From: Spinellus fusiger
Lineage: Eukaryota > Mucoromycota > Mucoromycetes > Mucorales > Phycomycetaceae
Assembly: GCA_025094145.1 (NCBI GenBank)
Contig: JALLLS010000109.1
Location: forward strand, 1 to 64,000
DNA: 64,000 nt
Reading direction: 5' to 3'
Shown one piece after another: positions 1 to 9,381 of the stretch. How positions within the stretch are numbered: the stretch's first letter is position 1; every line of letters starts with the position of its first letter. The translations under genes and the position numbers were made by a program. Below the pieces are notes generated by a model that ran no database searches, had not been told where the DNA came from, and was given only the letters and a program-made list of their open reading frames with translations.

Positions 1-879
1 CAAATACAAAAGTGGAAAAAATAAATGCAAGGAAAAAAGAAACAGAAGATATGAGTATATAAAACCTCGAAATGAGGGAAAAAATGAAGAGAAATATGAG
101 AAATGAGAGAAAATGACAATGCAGACATAGACATTGGTTTGAGCCTAATCCCACAAGCTTTCAATAGACCAAAGATGGGTCTATTTACAAGTCTTGTTGG
201 GTGTGTTGATTGTTTCCCTCGACTCCTTCCATGGCTGAGTCAGACCCAAATGCCTGGAGGGCTTCTTTTTCAAGGGTGGCGGGAGGGCTGGTGACTGTGG
301 CCTTGGCCTTGAGGTCTGCCAAGAGCTTCTCAAAGGCAATGGTGGATAGACGGGGTGTGGCAATGCTTGAGCCAAAGTGGCGAGCAATGCTGTGCCCTAA
401 ATGAATGGGGGCACGAAGACAGGTGTTGGACACTCGTTGCTCAAAGAGTTTTTGGGCCATTACAGCCTTGGTGCTATCTGACTCCTGCTGGAGCTTAGGG
501 TCTGCAATCACCGTTGCAGCTACTGGATCAAAGCTTGCCTGTGGCTTGATCTTTGATTTCTCGAGTTTCTCCTCGAGTTCTTGCTTGAAGCTACTGTGTA
601 CAAGCAGTGCAATTGTACCCCTTGCTGGAAAGTGGATGTCTATGATCCGTGACTGTTGGATCTTCAGTGATCCCAACATCTTGCGGATCTGGCCGTACTT
701 GAGGTAGCAGCGACAGGGCAAGTGTACAAAGTCGTATACTGAGGGCCCAGTAGGCTCTTGTAAGGCCCGAACTGTTTGTGCTCTAAGCACTGCTCTGGCC
801 TTTGCTGTCTTCTTTGGTGGAGAGGCGTTCTTTTTAGCCATGTTGGCATAAGTGACAGTAGCCTTTTCTATGGTATCTG
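1..879 (-). mobile_element. LINE copy, internally deleted, 5'-truncated (runs off the left edge)
   Basis: A non-LTR retrotransposon copy on the minus strand. It carries an open ORF1 (185-841), then about 17 codons resembling the start of ORF2 (around 143-190), then jumps directly into LINE 3'UTR sequence (1 to about 142) that matches the 3'UTR of the long LINE at 38341-43549. The endonuclease and reverse transcriptase are missing. The 5' end lies 12 bp outside the TA that borders Tc1-A. The 3' end lies beyond the window, so its target-site duplication cannot be checked. Positions 195-1564 are almost identical, inverted, to 7971-9341. Confidence 0.8.
185..841 (-). CDS. LINE ORF1-type protein (218 aa), orphaned from ORF2
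   Basis: The protein aligns over its length with ORF1 of the long LINE at 42328-43242, including the stretches PTGPSVYDFVHLPCR, GSLKIQQSRIIDIHFPARG and CLRAPIHLGHSIARHFGS. It starts MAKKN where the longer ORF1 reads ASMAKKN, so the N-terminal third (coiled coil plus Thr/Pro-rich linker) is lost by 5' truncation. LINE ORF1 proteins generally bind the element RNA; that role is inferred from family and position. I see no CCHC knuckle or recognisable RRM signature. The frame is intact and identical through ...NNQHTQ to the copy at 8695-9363. The last three residues (QDL) read into the ORF1/ORF2 junction. Whether it is expressed is unknown. Confidence 0.65.
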   Translation of the reverse strand: MAKKNASPPKKTAKARAVLRAQTVRALQEPTGPSVYDFVHLPCRCYLKYGQIRKMLGSLKIQQSRIIDIHFPARGTIALLVHSSFKQELEEKLEKSKIKPQASFDPVAATVIADPKLQQESDSTKAVMAQKLFEQRVSNTCLRAPIHLGHSIARHFGSSIATPRLSTIAFEKLLADLKAKATVTSPPATLEKEALQAFGSDSAMEGVEGNNQHTQQDL

Positions 880-893
880 TTAAGGATGAACTA

Positions 894-2259
894 CAGTGTC
901 CAGCAAAATAGATATAACCCTTTTTATTTTCCGATAGGATTCTTGTTTGGGGAAATACTTATTGTTTGTCATAAAAACACACATTAAACACACAGTAGAG
1001 ACTTGAAAATTGGATTAGATATAAAAGAAAGTTCAACAGGATAACAGGATAACATATACAAGTTTACTGGGTGGAAACCCTTAATATTTGATGCTTCCAC
1101 CCTTGGTCTCTATCACAGCCCTACATCTCCGATGCATGCTGTTGATGAGGTTGTTGGTAACCTCCTTGAGGATTTTATCTCACTCTTGGACCAAAATATC
1201 CTTCAGATTCTGGAGGGTGCTTTCTGGGGTCATCCTCTTCCGAACTCTCTGTCCAACTCTTCCCAAAGATGTTCAATTGGGTTCAGGTCAGGGCTTTGAG
1301 TGGGCAACACCTCCACAGTGACAATGCCTCTCTCATCCTTCCATTTCCTAGTCTCCTTACTAGTATGGCAACTGGCATTGTCCTCTTGAAGAACACAGCC
1401 TACCACTGAATTCAGTGCCGAAAAGACAAGACAGCTCGGGGCAATAGGCCGTTTCTAAAATACTGGTGTATTTGGCGCTATTGATGGACCCCTCCACCGT
1501 AACAAGTCTACCAACACCTTCACCAGAAAAGGACCCCTCCACCATCACCCCACCATCACCAAACTTCATGGTAGGCTTCAAATTCTTTGGGAGCAGTCCC
1601 TCCTTCTTTCTGTGCACTACTCTGTTGCAGTGGTTGTTGCTCATTAGCTGGAACTTGGACTCATCGGACCAGATGACTGTCATCCAGTCTTCATCTGTCC
1701 AATGAAGGTAGGTCCTAGTCCAAGTAAGCCTCAACTTCTTGTGTTTAATGCTGAGAGAGGGTTTTTTAACCACCCTGAAAGAAGAAAGGCCAATCCTCTT
1801 TATCATTTCTCTAATAGTGCTCATGCACACTTTGGTGGTCATCTGCTTGCAAAGTTGATCTATTGTCTGAAATGAATCTCTTTCCATCTCGTATACAAAC
1901 TCTCTCTTGTACTTCTACGTCAGAATAGACTTGCGCCTAAAGCCTATTCTTGCTTTAAAACAGTCAGTTTCCCTGTACTTCTTCACGATAAGGCTGACAG
2001 TGGAATTACTGATGCCAAACATGGCTGCAATCTCCACTTGGCTGGTGTCATTTACAGTAGCCTCGTGTACAATGAGTTTACAAGTAAATTTGTTGATATT
2101 TTTCTTTCTGTTTACAAAAGGCTTGGTGGTTTGTTCAGTGGTGTTAGACATAATAGATAATATAACGGAAAAAGAAGAAATGAGGAATGTGTAAAAAAAA
2201 GAATTTATTTTGAGCAAAATAAAGGTCGGAAAACGATTTTTTTTTTGCCGGATACTGTG
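894..2259 (-). mobile_element. Tc1/mariner transposon Tc1-A (left copy), defective
   Basis: Outer end at 894 reads CAGTGTCCAGCAAAATAG, preceded by TA (892-893). The inner end near 2259 is eroded (rc CAGTATCCGGC). The element is about 1.37 kb, normal for Tc1. The outer half (up to 1564) is virtually identical in inverted orientation to the right copy at 7272-8642; the inner half is only moderately similar. Confidence 0.85.
1081..2151 (-). pseudogene. Tc1-A transposase pseudogene (DD34E), left copy
   Basis: The N-terminal part (MSNTTEQTTKP..., from 2151) holds the paired-type helix-turn-helix (VEIAAMFGISNSTVSLIVKKY). The catalytic part includes VIWSDESKFQL with the first Asp, and further on a segment matching DLNPIEHLW with the Glu. 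The frame is broken: a stop lies between the HTH block and the MERDSFQTIDQL block, a frameshift follows GRLVTVEG...CPELSCLFG, and one base present in the right copy (the T of GAGTAGTTCGG near 8290) is missing here. It ends at the TTA complement at 1081 after GGSIKY. Tc1 transposases cut and paste the element at TA dinucleotides; this copy cannot encode one. Confidence 0.8.
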
Positions 2260-2279
2260 ATAAGCTCAGTCTGACTATA

Positions 2280-2400
2280 AAGCAGCTAATACTTTGTTGG
2301 GCCACCTTTGACATCAATGAAGCCCTCTGTATATTCTTTGAGGATTACATTGCACTCTGACATAATGACAGTATTCAAGCCTGTCTTGATCTTGCTCTTG
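2280..2400 (-). pseudogene. C-terminal relic of another Tc1-type transposase
   Basis: The reverse complement reads ILKEYTEGFIDVKGGPTKY followed by a stop, the usual last residues of Tc1 transposases (compare KGGNTKY at 43739 and KGGSIKY at 8440). It abuts the eroded inner end of Tc1-A left, so that element probably inserted next to or into an older copy. Only about 40 codons remain. Confidence 0.5.
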
Positions 2401-2683
2401 CTCTTGCTCTTGTTTTAATTTGTTTTAAGAAAACACATTTACTAATACTACATTTATTCTTTCTATTAGTTGAGAAATGAAAAATAAAATACCGTAAATC
2501 GTATATTTCTTCAACCTTATATTACTCTATTCAAAAGAGTAATAAAGTGTTTATATATTACGTTTGTATTGATTTTAAGACATAAAAAGGTATACTTCAA
2601 TCTACACATTGAGGTATAGCTTTTATAAACAACATTAAAATAGCACTGAATAGCTTCTATAGATTGAATAATAATAAAGGACG

Positions 2684-4339
2684 CTAATGATATCTTGAGA
2701 CTTTAGCATTTAGATTTGACATATGGTATGCAAAATTGGTATCACTGCTGTTCGTATGCTGAAGAATTGGCTTTAAAGTAGTAGGGGTGCTATTCAAAGG
2801 ACTTGATGGATTGCTCTGTAGATCCTTTGCAGGAAAATTTATAACATCAACAGAAAGATTTCCAGACTGGCAAATTATTTTTTGAAGCACATTACGACAC
2901 CTTCTGGTTGAGCTAGTTACCTAAAATGGTGCTCATGTTAATTGATGTCCTTTATCTTTTTTTTTAAAATAAATAAATGAATAAAGATATCTAGAGAAAG
3001 AGAGAGAGAGAGAGAAATAATTACCCAGTGCACTGTAACAACATTGACCTAAAAGATATGAAGATAGATTAATAGGGCGTTCTTATATGTTCATTTAAAA
3101 CAATGCCAGCAATAGGCGTTGAAAGAGAAAGAGAAAAGGGATAATTATATGAGTTCAACAAACTTACAGTCACATCAACCGTGCACATTGTTAGACAAAC
3201 CAAACCTCTCTCGTGCCCTTGTGTAATCACAACCGCTAATGCATTAGCAAGAGAAACTAAAAGAGAAACAAGAGAGGCTACAAAAGTTCTTCTTGCAAGT
3301 TTATAGAGTCTTGATCTCCTCCAATCCACTCGTGAATCGCGACCAATAGTCAATAATGGTCGCACAAAAAGCCATGTAAGATAAAAGTTTAAAAGCTTAT
3401 TGATAGTATAGAGAAAAGTTAGTTCTATTTTATATACCATAAAGGCCTATGTTTGGGTATTTATTTTTATACTTACAAAATCATAAACCTTTAAATGAGT
3501 TTAGAAAGAGAGATTAGCCAGTGCATTGACCATTGCTATATATTTTTCTTGTTGCAGACATCGCAGACTTACCATAAGTGGAATACTAGCTATTGGCTTT
3601 AATCCAATAGTACATTTTCCATCTTCTTCCAGGTAGATATTTTTGTAAGAAAGCTATGTATATATAGAGTTACAAGGTGAAAAATGATAAGAAAACAGGT
3701 ACATCAATTTTTAAAAAAAAAACTTTTTTTCTAATGTGTTTAATTGTACCATAAGTGAGAAGATGATGACATAGGGGCATAGCAATACAATGTGAGCTTT
3801 GTACTGGAGTGTTTTTAATCGAGCGGTTTTTACGGCTGTCACCAGGTGGACACGCTCAACAAGCCTATAAAAATAAGAATTGTATTAATTTCTTAGTTAT
3901 TAAATTTCCTTAACCCTAAGCTTATTGTGTCAGGAGACTCTCTTACCAAGCGTAGATAACAATTTTACTACCAGCGTAAAATACATCGCATGTCAACATC
4001 CCCAAAGTGCAAGATGTTATATTATCTATATGAAAAACAAGCACATTAGCAGCAGGATCTCATTCAATCTATCCTCTGTATGAATACATTTATAAAACAC
4101 ATTGTTTTAGATAACATACTATTATTGGTAGACACTAAGATGACAGATGACACTGTAAATGACCAAGAAAGAAAGTATAGTAAAATAACAAGCATACGAC
4201 CATAATTAATCGTTTGAAGCTGTTCTCCATAAGTTCTTGACCCCATTACAACAGCAAGCACTGTAATGCAACTCAATGAAATGCCTTCTGATATAATCTC
4301 AAATATATCTGGTCCCACTATGCCATGCTCTAGTTGCAT
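2684..4339 (-). CDS. Seven-transmembrane-like membrane protein, 331 aa, 8 exons
   Basis: I joined eight exons at GT-AG sites: 4120-4339, 3947-4025, 3750-3864, 3573-3653, 3477-3488, 3168-3395, 3025-3048, 2684-2920. They sum to 996 nt (331 codons plus stop) with every phase closing. The product has an N-terminal ISEGISLSCITVLAVV helix, an RTYGEQLQTINYGRML loop, a helix ending in STNN, then SCTLGMLTCDVFYAGSKIV, LVERVHLV, a helix HIVLLCPYVIIFSLM, the conserved-looking GLKPIASIPLM, LNFYLTWLFVRPLL, a basic loop, further helices and a Ser-rich C-tail from about residue 253. This layout matches a 7TM family I associate with Mucoromycota from memory; the ligand and role are unknown. The start is the ATG before QLEHGIVGPDIFEI. 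Exons 5 and 7 are micro-exons of 12 and 24 nt. Confidence 0.72.
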
Positions 4340-5394
4340 TCTAGATATTATTTCTTGACCTTGAACTTCCTGGCTATCTCAGTGGACAAAGAAAGCAAGA
4401 ATAGGAATATAAATGAATATAGATATAAGAATGTAAAGATGTAAATAATCAATGTTATCTATTTAAAGAAATAAATAGGTAAAAAAAGATCTAATGAGCT
4501 TATATGGCTTTAAAAGAAGAATAAGGAAATAGTCTTGTCACTATGCCTGTCTCTCTGCCTCTCCTTAATTCGCCGTGATAAAGCTAGATCTATAAACTAA
4601 CTGTTGTGACCTGGAATAACTTTTAAGCCTGTGATATTGTTGTTTATTTGCTGGCTATGTCGGTGATACTGAAATTTCTGTAGATTATCTCAACTCTTAA
4701 TTTATCTCAACCATACTATGCTAAATAATATATGAATAAATAGTTACAATAGTATAAAGCCATTATATACTTGCTGTCTTTTATGTACACTGAATTTTTG
4801 TCCGTGTACTTTATTTCATGTGATTATTCATTAGGAAGGAGTCTCGAAGTGTTTTTTTCCCTTGTGTTCTCCTTTCATTGATCTTCAAGGTATGAAAGTT
4901 TATACAACAGAAGAAGAAATTCTGATAAAAACATATATTTATTTATTTTACTGTGGAACTTGGTGGATGGTGCACTGACACAAATAGTACATGAGTTAAT
5001 ATGAAAGTAACATTAGAGATCATTAGAGAGTCTTTAAGTAAAGAGTAATAAATATAGTTCAGGAGATAAATCAAATAAACCATGCAGACAAAATACAGGA
5101 TCGAATGGCTGGCTACACACAGTTTAAGATGTTTAAAAGCTTAAGCATAGATCTGTGTATTTATCAGCTTTGTCGATGATTTCAAAGGGGCTTTATTTAT
5201 TTATATGAAAAAGAGGTTCCTATTGCTTACGCTTAAGCCTTCGCAGGGTTCATTTTCTCTTTATTAGGCTAATCATTCTTCTTATTACCAGTAACAGAGA
5301 AAGAAAATAATACTGATATGTCTATACTGCCACAGATTAGACACATTATTATCCTCATGCAAATGTCTCTATTAACTTCTTTCTTTCCTCTTCT
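4340..5394. other. Intergenic, no gene seen
   Basis: This AT-rich stretch is the upstream flank of the 7TM gene and the 3' flank of sec66, both on the minus strand. I see no convincing ORF, repeat family or RNA gene. Confidence 0.5.
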
Positions 5395-6022
5395 TTAAAC
5401 ACTTTCATCTCTCTGAATTTTTCTTAGATCTTCAAACTCCAACATCTGGGCCGCAGTAGAGAAGATTGTTTTCCCCCACCCATTCCTATACAGATCGGCC
5501 TCGTGTGAAATTTCTTTCATCTCGACAATAAGGGCTTGTTCTTCTGCAACCATTTCCTGCCAGAGGCCATTGCTCATGCTATTGATTTGAATCAGTTCCC
5601 ATGCTGCTGGTTTCTCTTTCTGAATATGAAAGAGTCGTTTGACAGCTTCTGTGGCTCTTAGTAAAAGAGCAGTACGCAAATGATGATCTGGAATTGGAAA
5701 CTTGCTGCTTAAGAGCATAATGTAGTTTTCTTTTTGTATGTTTTTGGAAAACCAGGGATCAATCAGTTGGAGGCCTAAATCAAAGAGTTCAGCCAATGGG
5801 TCTTATTGTTATCTTAACATAATTGTATCAAAAGATGAATAGCAATCACAGTAACAATAATAATAACAATAATAATAACATCAACACCTTTATATATAAT
5901 ACATCCATCGTAAATAGCCAATCTATTCTCTAACCTTTAATGCTACGGTAGACATACAAAACTATGCTCAAGACAAGAACACAGCTACTCAGGTAAACTA
6001 TAGGAATAATTAAAGAATACAT
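5395..6022 (-). CDS. sec66: Sec66-like subunit of the ER Sec62/63 translocation complex, 164 aa
   Basis: Two exons, 5935-6022 and 5395-5801, join at GT-AG sites in phase 1 to give 165 codons including the stop. Residues about 3-24 form one hydrophobic N-terminal helix (SLIIPIVYLSSCVLVLSIVL). The soluble part carries the Sec66 (Sec71) pattern: DPWF, LRTALLLRATEAVKRLF, LWQEMVAEEQALIVEM and GWGKTIF. In yeast, Sec66 anchors Sec72 in the Sec63 complex, which drives post-translational import into the ER; this role is transferred by family. The protein is somewhat shorter than yeast Sec66 (206 aa). The start is the first ATG ahead of the membrane segment. Confidence 0.85.
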
Positions 6023-6784
6023 CTCTGCAGAGCTGATAAGGATAGAAACAAAAAATCAAAAAGTATTCATTTCTTCTTATTTACTCCTTATAGTGTTTCA
6101 TCTCATGATTGGTTAAGCAGGAATACCATATTTAAAGTCGATGCAGATTATAACATACTAAATGGTATTCTACACTATTCTTCGTAGTATGGAGTGCATT
6201 ATTCACTTAGTTTAATTACTTTATCTTTCTATGCTCCTTTATTTTAACAAAGTTGTAAATAGATCATTTCTATTTTACCATTCCATTATCAATTTATCGA
6301 TGATCGGGTATAGGACATTTATTTTGAAGATAAAGAAAGGTAATCTTTAGCAAGGTTCTTCTTTCTTCTAGAAAGGGGCAAGATGATCACTTGTACATTA
6401 CTTAAATGATCCGTTGAATTATGGGACTATTATCTATATGTAATCGTGCCTTATATGTTTATAGTATTTTAAGGTATGGTATAATGGTTTTACTACCTTT
6501 ATATAAATATATATAATACATCAAGTCAAGAAGTGCATTTATGACTGAAATTCAGTAATATAAAATACACATAACATCTTTTGTCTACCTATTAAAAAGT
6601 ATGAGAAAACTAGAAATGGATGTTTCGACACTTCTAATTACGACTTTTACACTGAGTTACACTAGGATGTTTACATGCCGCTAATTTACTTCATCGACAC
6701 CTTACACCCTACAATCATATTGAATCAACTATACTTTGCTTATACCTGTTCTTTTAATATACTTATTTATTTACTTACTATATT
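6023..6784. other. Intergenic, no gene seen
   Basis: AT-rich sequence between sec66 and the LINE fragment. I looked for the missing LINE 3' terminus (CTTTGAA followed by CTGTAGTAGC on the minus strand) and did not find it. Confidence 0.5.
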
Positions 6785-7258
6785 TTATATAAAGTGAAAA
6801 AATAAATGCAAAGAGAAAGGAAACACAAAACCTCAAATGAAGGAAAAATAATGAGAAATGAGTGGGAAATGACAGTAAATGATAATTATGAATAGACATC
6901 CAAAAGGCCATAAAGTCAGCAAGGAAAACAGAACACCAAGAAAAGATAACCGTCATCCTGTAGCAATTCGAAATTCAACGAGAGATACTTAGAGAAACTC
7001 GGACAATCCTGAGGACACAACTACAGCAACCACACTAGCAGCTTCTGGCTTTGCTAAACGGGTTAAAATGGGTGGTAGAGGAGAGATCAGAGGAGAAGTG
7101 AGGATACAGCGTCTGTTGCTGAAGGAGTCCTTTGCACTCTATGGCAGCGTTGGCTTTCCCGCTCAAAATAGCCATCAACAGCCTCAATGAGCAAGCTACC
7201 AGCTGATGGCTCTACCTTAAAGTCTCGAGTAGACGTGGCTCAATCAATGGCTTGCAGC
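6785..7258 (-). mobile_element. LINE 3' fragment abutting Tc1-A right copy
   Basis: Minus-strand sequence matches the ORF2 C-terminus and 3'UTR of the long LINE (compare 38500-38934) at roughly 90 percent. The 5' break lies at the GCTGCAAGCC match (7258), 13 bp from the Tc1 end at 7272. The last ~130 bp of the LINE 3'UTR are missing or unrecognisable below 6785, so no target duplication is visible. Confidence 0.75.
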
Positions 7259-7271
7259 AAAGTAGCTACTA

Positions 7272-8642
7272 CAGTGTTCGGCAAAATATATATAACCTTT
7301 TTCATTCTCAGACCTTTATTTTGCTCAAAATAAATTCTTTTTTATACTTATTCCTCATTTATTCTTTTCCTGCTATATCATTTATTATGTCTAACACTAC
7401 TGAACAAATCACCAAGCCTATTGGAAACAGAAAAAAGAATATTGATGATTTTACTTGTAAACTCATTCTTCACTAGGCCACTGTAAATGGCACCAAACAA
7501 GTGGATATTGCAGTCATATTTGGTGTCAGTAAACCCACTGTCAGCCTTATCATAAAGAGATATAGGAAAACTGACAGCTTCAAATCAGGAAAGAGATATA
7601 GACGCAAGTCTATTCTGAAGGATATGGACGAGAGAGAGGTTTCTTGTGAGATGGAAAGGGATTCATTTCAGACAATAGATCAACTTTGCAAGCAGATGAC
7701 CACCAAAGTGTGTATGAGCACCTTTAGAAATATGATGAAGCTTGGCTTGTTTTCTTTCAGGGTGGTTAATAAACCTTCCCTCACCATTAAACACAAGAAG
7801 TTGAGGCTTGCTTGGGCCAAGGTCCATCTCCCCTGGATTGAGGAAGAGTAAAAGGTAGTCATCTGGTTTGATGAGTCAAGGTTCCAGTTGATGAAGACCA
7901 ACAACCGTAACAGAGTGGTGCGCAGAAAGAAGGGGGGCTACTCCCAAAGAACATTTATCCAAAAAAGGAGGTTTGGTGATGGTGGGGTGATGGTGGAGGG
8001 GTCCTTTTCTGGTGAAGGTGTTGGTAGACTTGTTACGGTGGAGGGGTCCATCAATAGCGCCAAATACACCAGTATTTTAGAAACGGCCTATTGCCCCGAG
8101 CTGTCTTGTCTTTTCGGCACTGAATTCAGTGGTAGGCTGTGTTCTTCAAGAGGACAATGCCAGTTGCCATACTAGTAAGGAGACTAGGAAATGGAAGGAT
8201 GAGAGAGGCATTGTCACTGTGGAGGTGTTGCCCACTCAAAGCCCTGACCTGAACCCAATTGAACATCTTTGGGAAGAGTTGGACAGAGTAGTTCGGAAGA
8301 GGATGACCCCAGAAAGCACCCTCCAGAATCTGAAGGATATTTTGGTCCAAGAGTGAGATAAAATCCTCAAGGAGGTTACCAACAACCTCATCAACAGCAT
8401 GCATCGGAGATGTAGGGCTGTGATAGAGACCAAGGGTGGAAGCATCAAATATTAAGGGTTTCCACCCAGTAAACTTGTATATGTTATCCTGTTATCCTGT
8501 TGAACTTTCTTTTATATCTAATCCAATTTTCAAGTCTCTACTGTGTGTTTAATGTGTGTTTTTATGACAAACAATAAGTATTTCCCCAAACAAGAATCCT
8601 ATCGGAAAATAAAAAGGGTTATATCTATTTTGCTGGACACTG
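7272..8642 (+). mobile_element. Tc1/mariner transposon Tc1-A (right copy), defective
   Basis: 1371 bp, bounded by TA at 7270-7271 and 8643-8644. Ends read CAGTGTTCGGCAAAATAT and, as reverse complement, CAGTGTCCAGCAAAATAG, so the terminal inverted repeat is imperfect. Both ends have a LINE fragment directed outward (6785-7258 and 8657-9364). Confidence 0.88.
7387..8455 (+). pseudogene. Tc1-A transposase pseudogene (DD34E), right copy
   Basis: Starts MSNTTEQITKPIGNRKKN. An in-frame TAG at about 7474 follows CKLILH, a TAA follows LPWIEEE (near 7850), and the frame shifts near 8130 so that VLQEDNASCHTS is read in another frame. Domain order is HTH (IAVIFGVSKPTVSLIIKRY), second HTH (TKVCMSTFRNMMKLG), first catalytic Asp in VIWFDESRFQL, second Asp in QEDNASCH, Glu in DLNPIEHLWEELDR, C-terminus GGSIKY. 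Downstream of 7971 the sequence is nearly identical to the left copy. No functional transposase is encoded. Confidence 0.83.
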
Positions 8643-8656
8643 TAGTTCATCCTTAA

Positions 8657-9364
8657 CAGATACCATAGAAAAGGCTACTGTCACTTATGCCAACATGGCT
8701 AAAAAGAACGCCTCTCCACCAAAGAAGACAGCAAAGGCCAGAGCAGTGCTTAGAGCACAAACAGTTCGGGCCTTACAAGAGCCTACTGGGCCCTCAGTAT
8801 ACGACTTTGTACACTTGCCCTGTCGCTGCTACCTCAAGTACGGCCAGATCCGCAAGATGTTGGGATCACTGAAGATCCAACAGTCACGGATCATAGACAT
8901 CCACTTTCCAGCAAGGGGTACAATTGCACTGCTTGTACACAGTAGCTTCAAGCAAGAACTCGAGGAGAAACTCGAGAAATCAAAGATCAAGCCACAGGCA
9001 AGCTTTGATCCAGTAGCTGCAACGGTGATTGCAGACCCTAAGCTCCAGCAGGAGTCAGATAGCACCAAGGCTGTAATGGCCCAAAAACTCTTTGAGCAAC
9101 GAGTGTCCAACACCTGTCTTCGTGCCCCCATTCATTTAGGGCACAGCATTGCTCGCCACTTTGGCTCAAGCATTGCCACACCCCGTCTATCCACCATTGC
9201 CTTTGAGAAGCTCTTGGCAGACCTCAAGGCCAAGGCCACAGTCACCAGCCCTCCCGCCACCCTTGAAAAAGAAGCCCTCCAGGCATTTGGGTCTGACTCA
9301 GCCATGGAAGGAGTCGAGGGAAACAATCAACACACCCAACACCCAAAAATAAAAATACTTTGAA
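8657..9364 (+). mobile_element. LINE copy reduced to ORF1 plus the 3' terminus
   Basis: The 3' end reads CCCAAAAATAAAAATACTTTGAA, the LINE terminus also seen at 38341 and 45412. ORF1 is fused directly to the last ~25 bases; ORF2 and most of the 3'UTR are absent, with CCAACA microhomology at the joint. The copy is flanked by 17-bp direct repeats CTGTAGTTCATCCTTAA (8640-8656) and CTGTAGTTCATCTTTAA (9365-9381), 16 of 17 matching. The first repeat starts with the last three bases of Tc1-A. Confidence 0.88.
8695..9363 (+). CDS. LINE ORF1-type protein (222 aa), orphaned from ORF2
   Basis: Identical to the product of 185-841 through residue 215 (...EGNNQHTQ), then ends HPKIKIL by reading into the fused LINE 3' terminus. 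It contains the same conserved blocks as ORF1 of the long LINE but lacks the N-terminal coiled coil. No ORF2 lies downstream, so the copy could only move with enzymes supplied elsewhere. The frame upstream of MAKKN stays open back toward the Tc1 end, consistent with 5' truncation inside ORF1. RNA binding is inferred from the family, not visible. Confidence 0.65.
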   Translation: MAKKNASPPKKTAKARAVLRAQTVRALQEPTGPSVYDFVHLPCRCYLKYGQIRKMLGSLKIQQSRIIDIHFPARGTIALLVHSSFKQELEEKLEKSKIKPQASFDPVAATVIADPKLQQESDSTKAVMAQKLFEQRVSNTCLRAPIHLGHSIARHFGSSIATPRLSTIAFEKLLADLKAKATVTSPPATLEKEALQAFGSDSAMEGVEGNNQHTQHPKIKIL

Positions 9365-9381
9365 CTGTAGTTCATCTTTAA

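Noticed and set aside
1088..1321. Plus-strand ORF across Tc1-A left (and 8236-8448, 43790-44443)
   Set aside because: Shadows of the transposase frame on the other strand.
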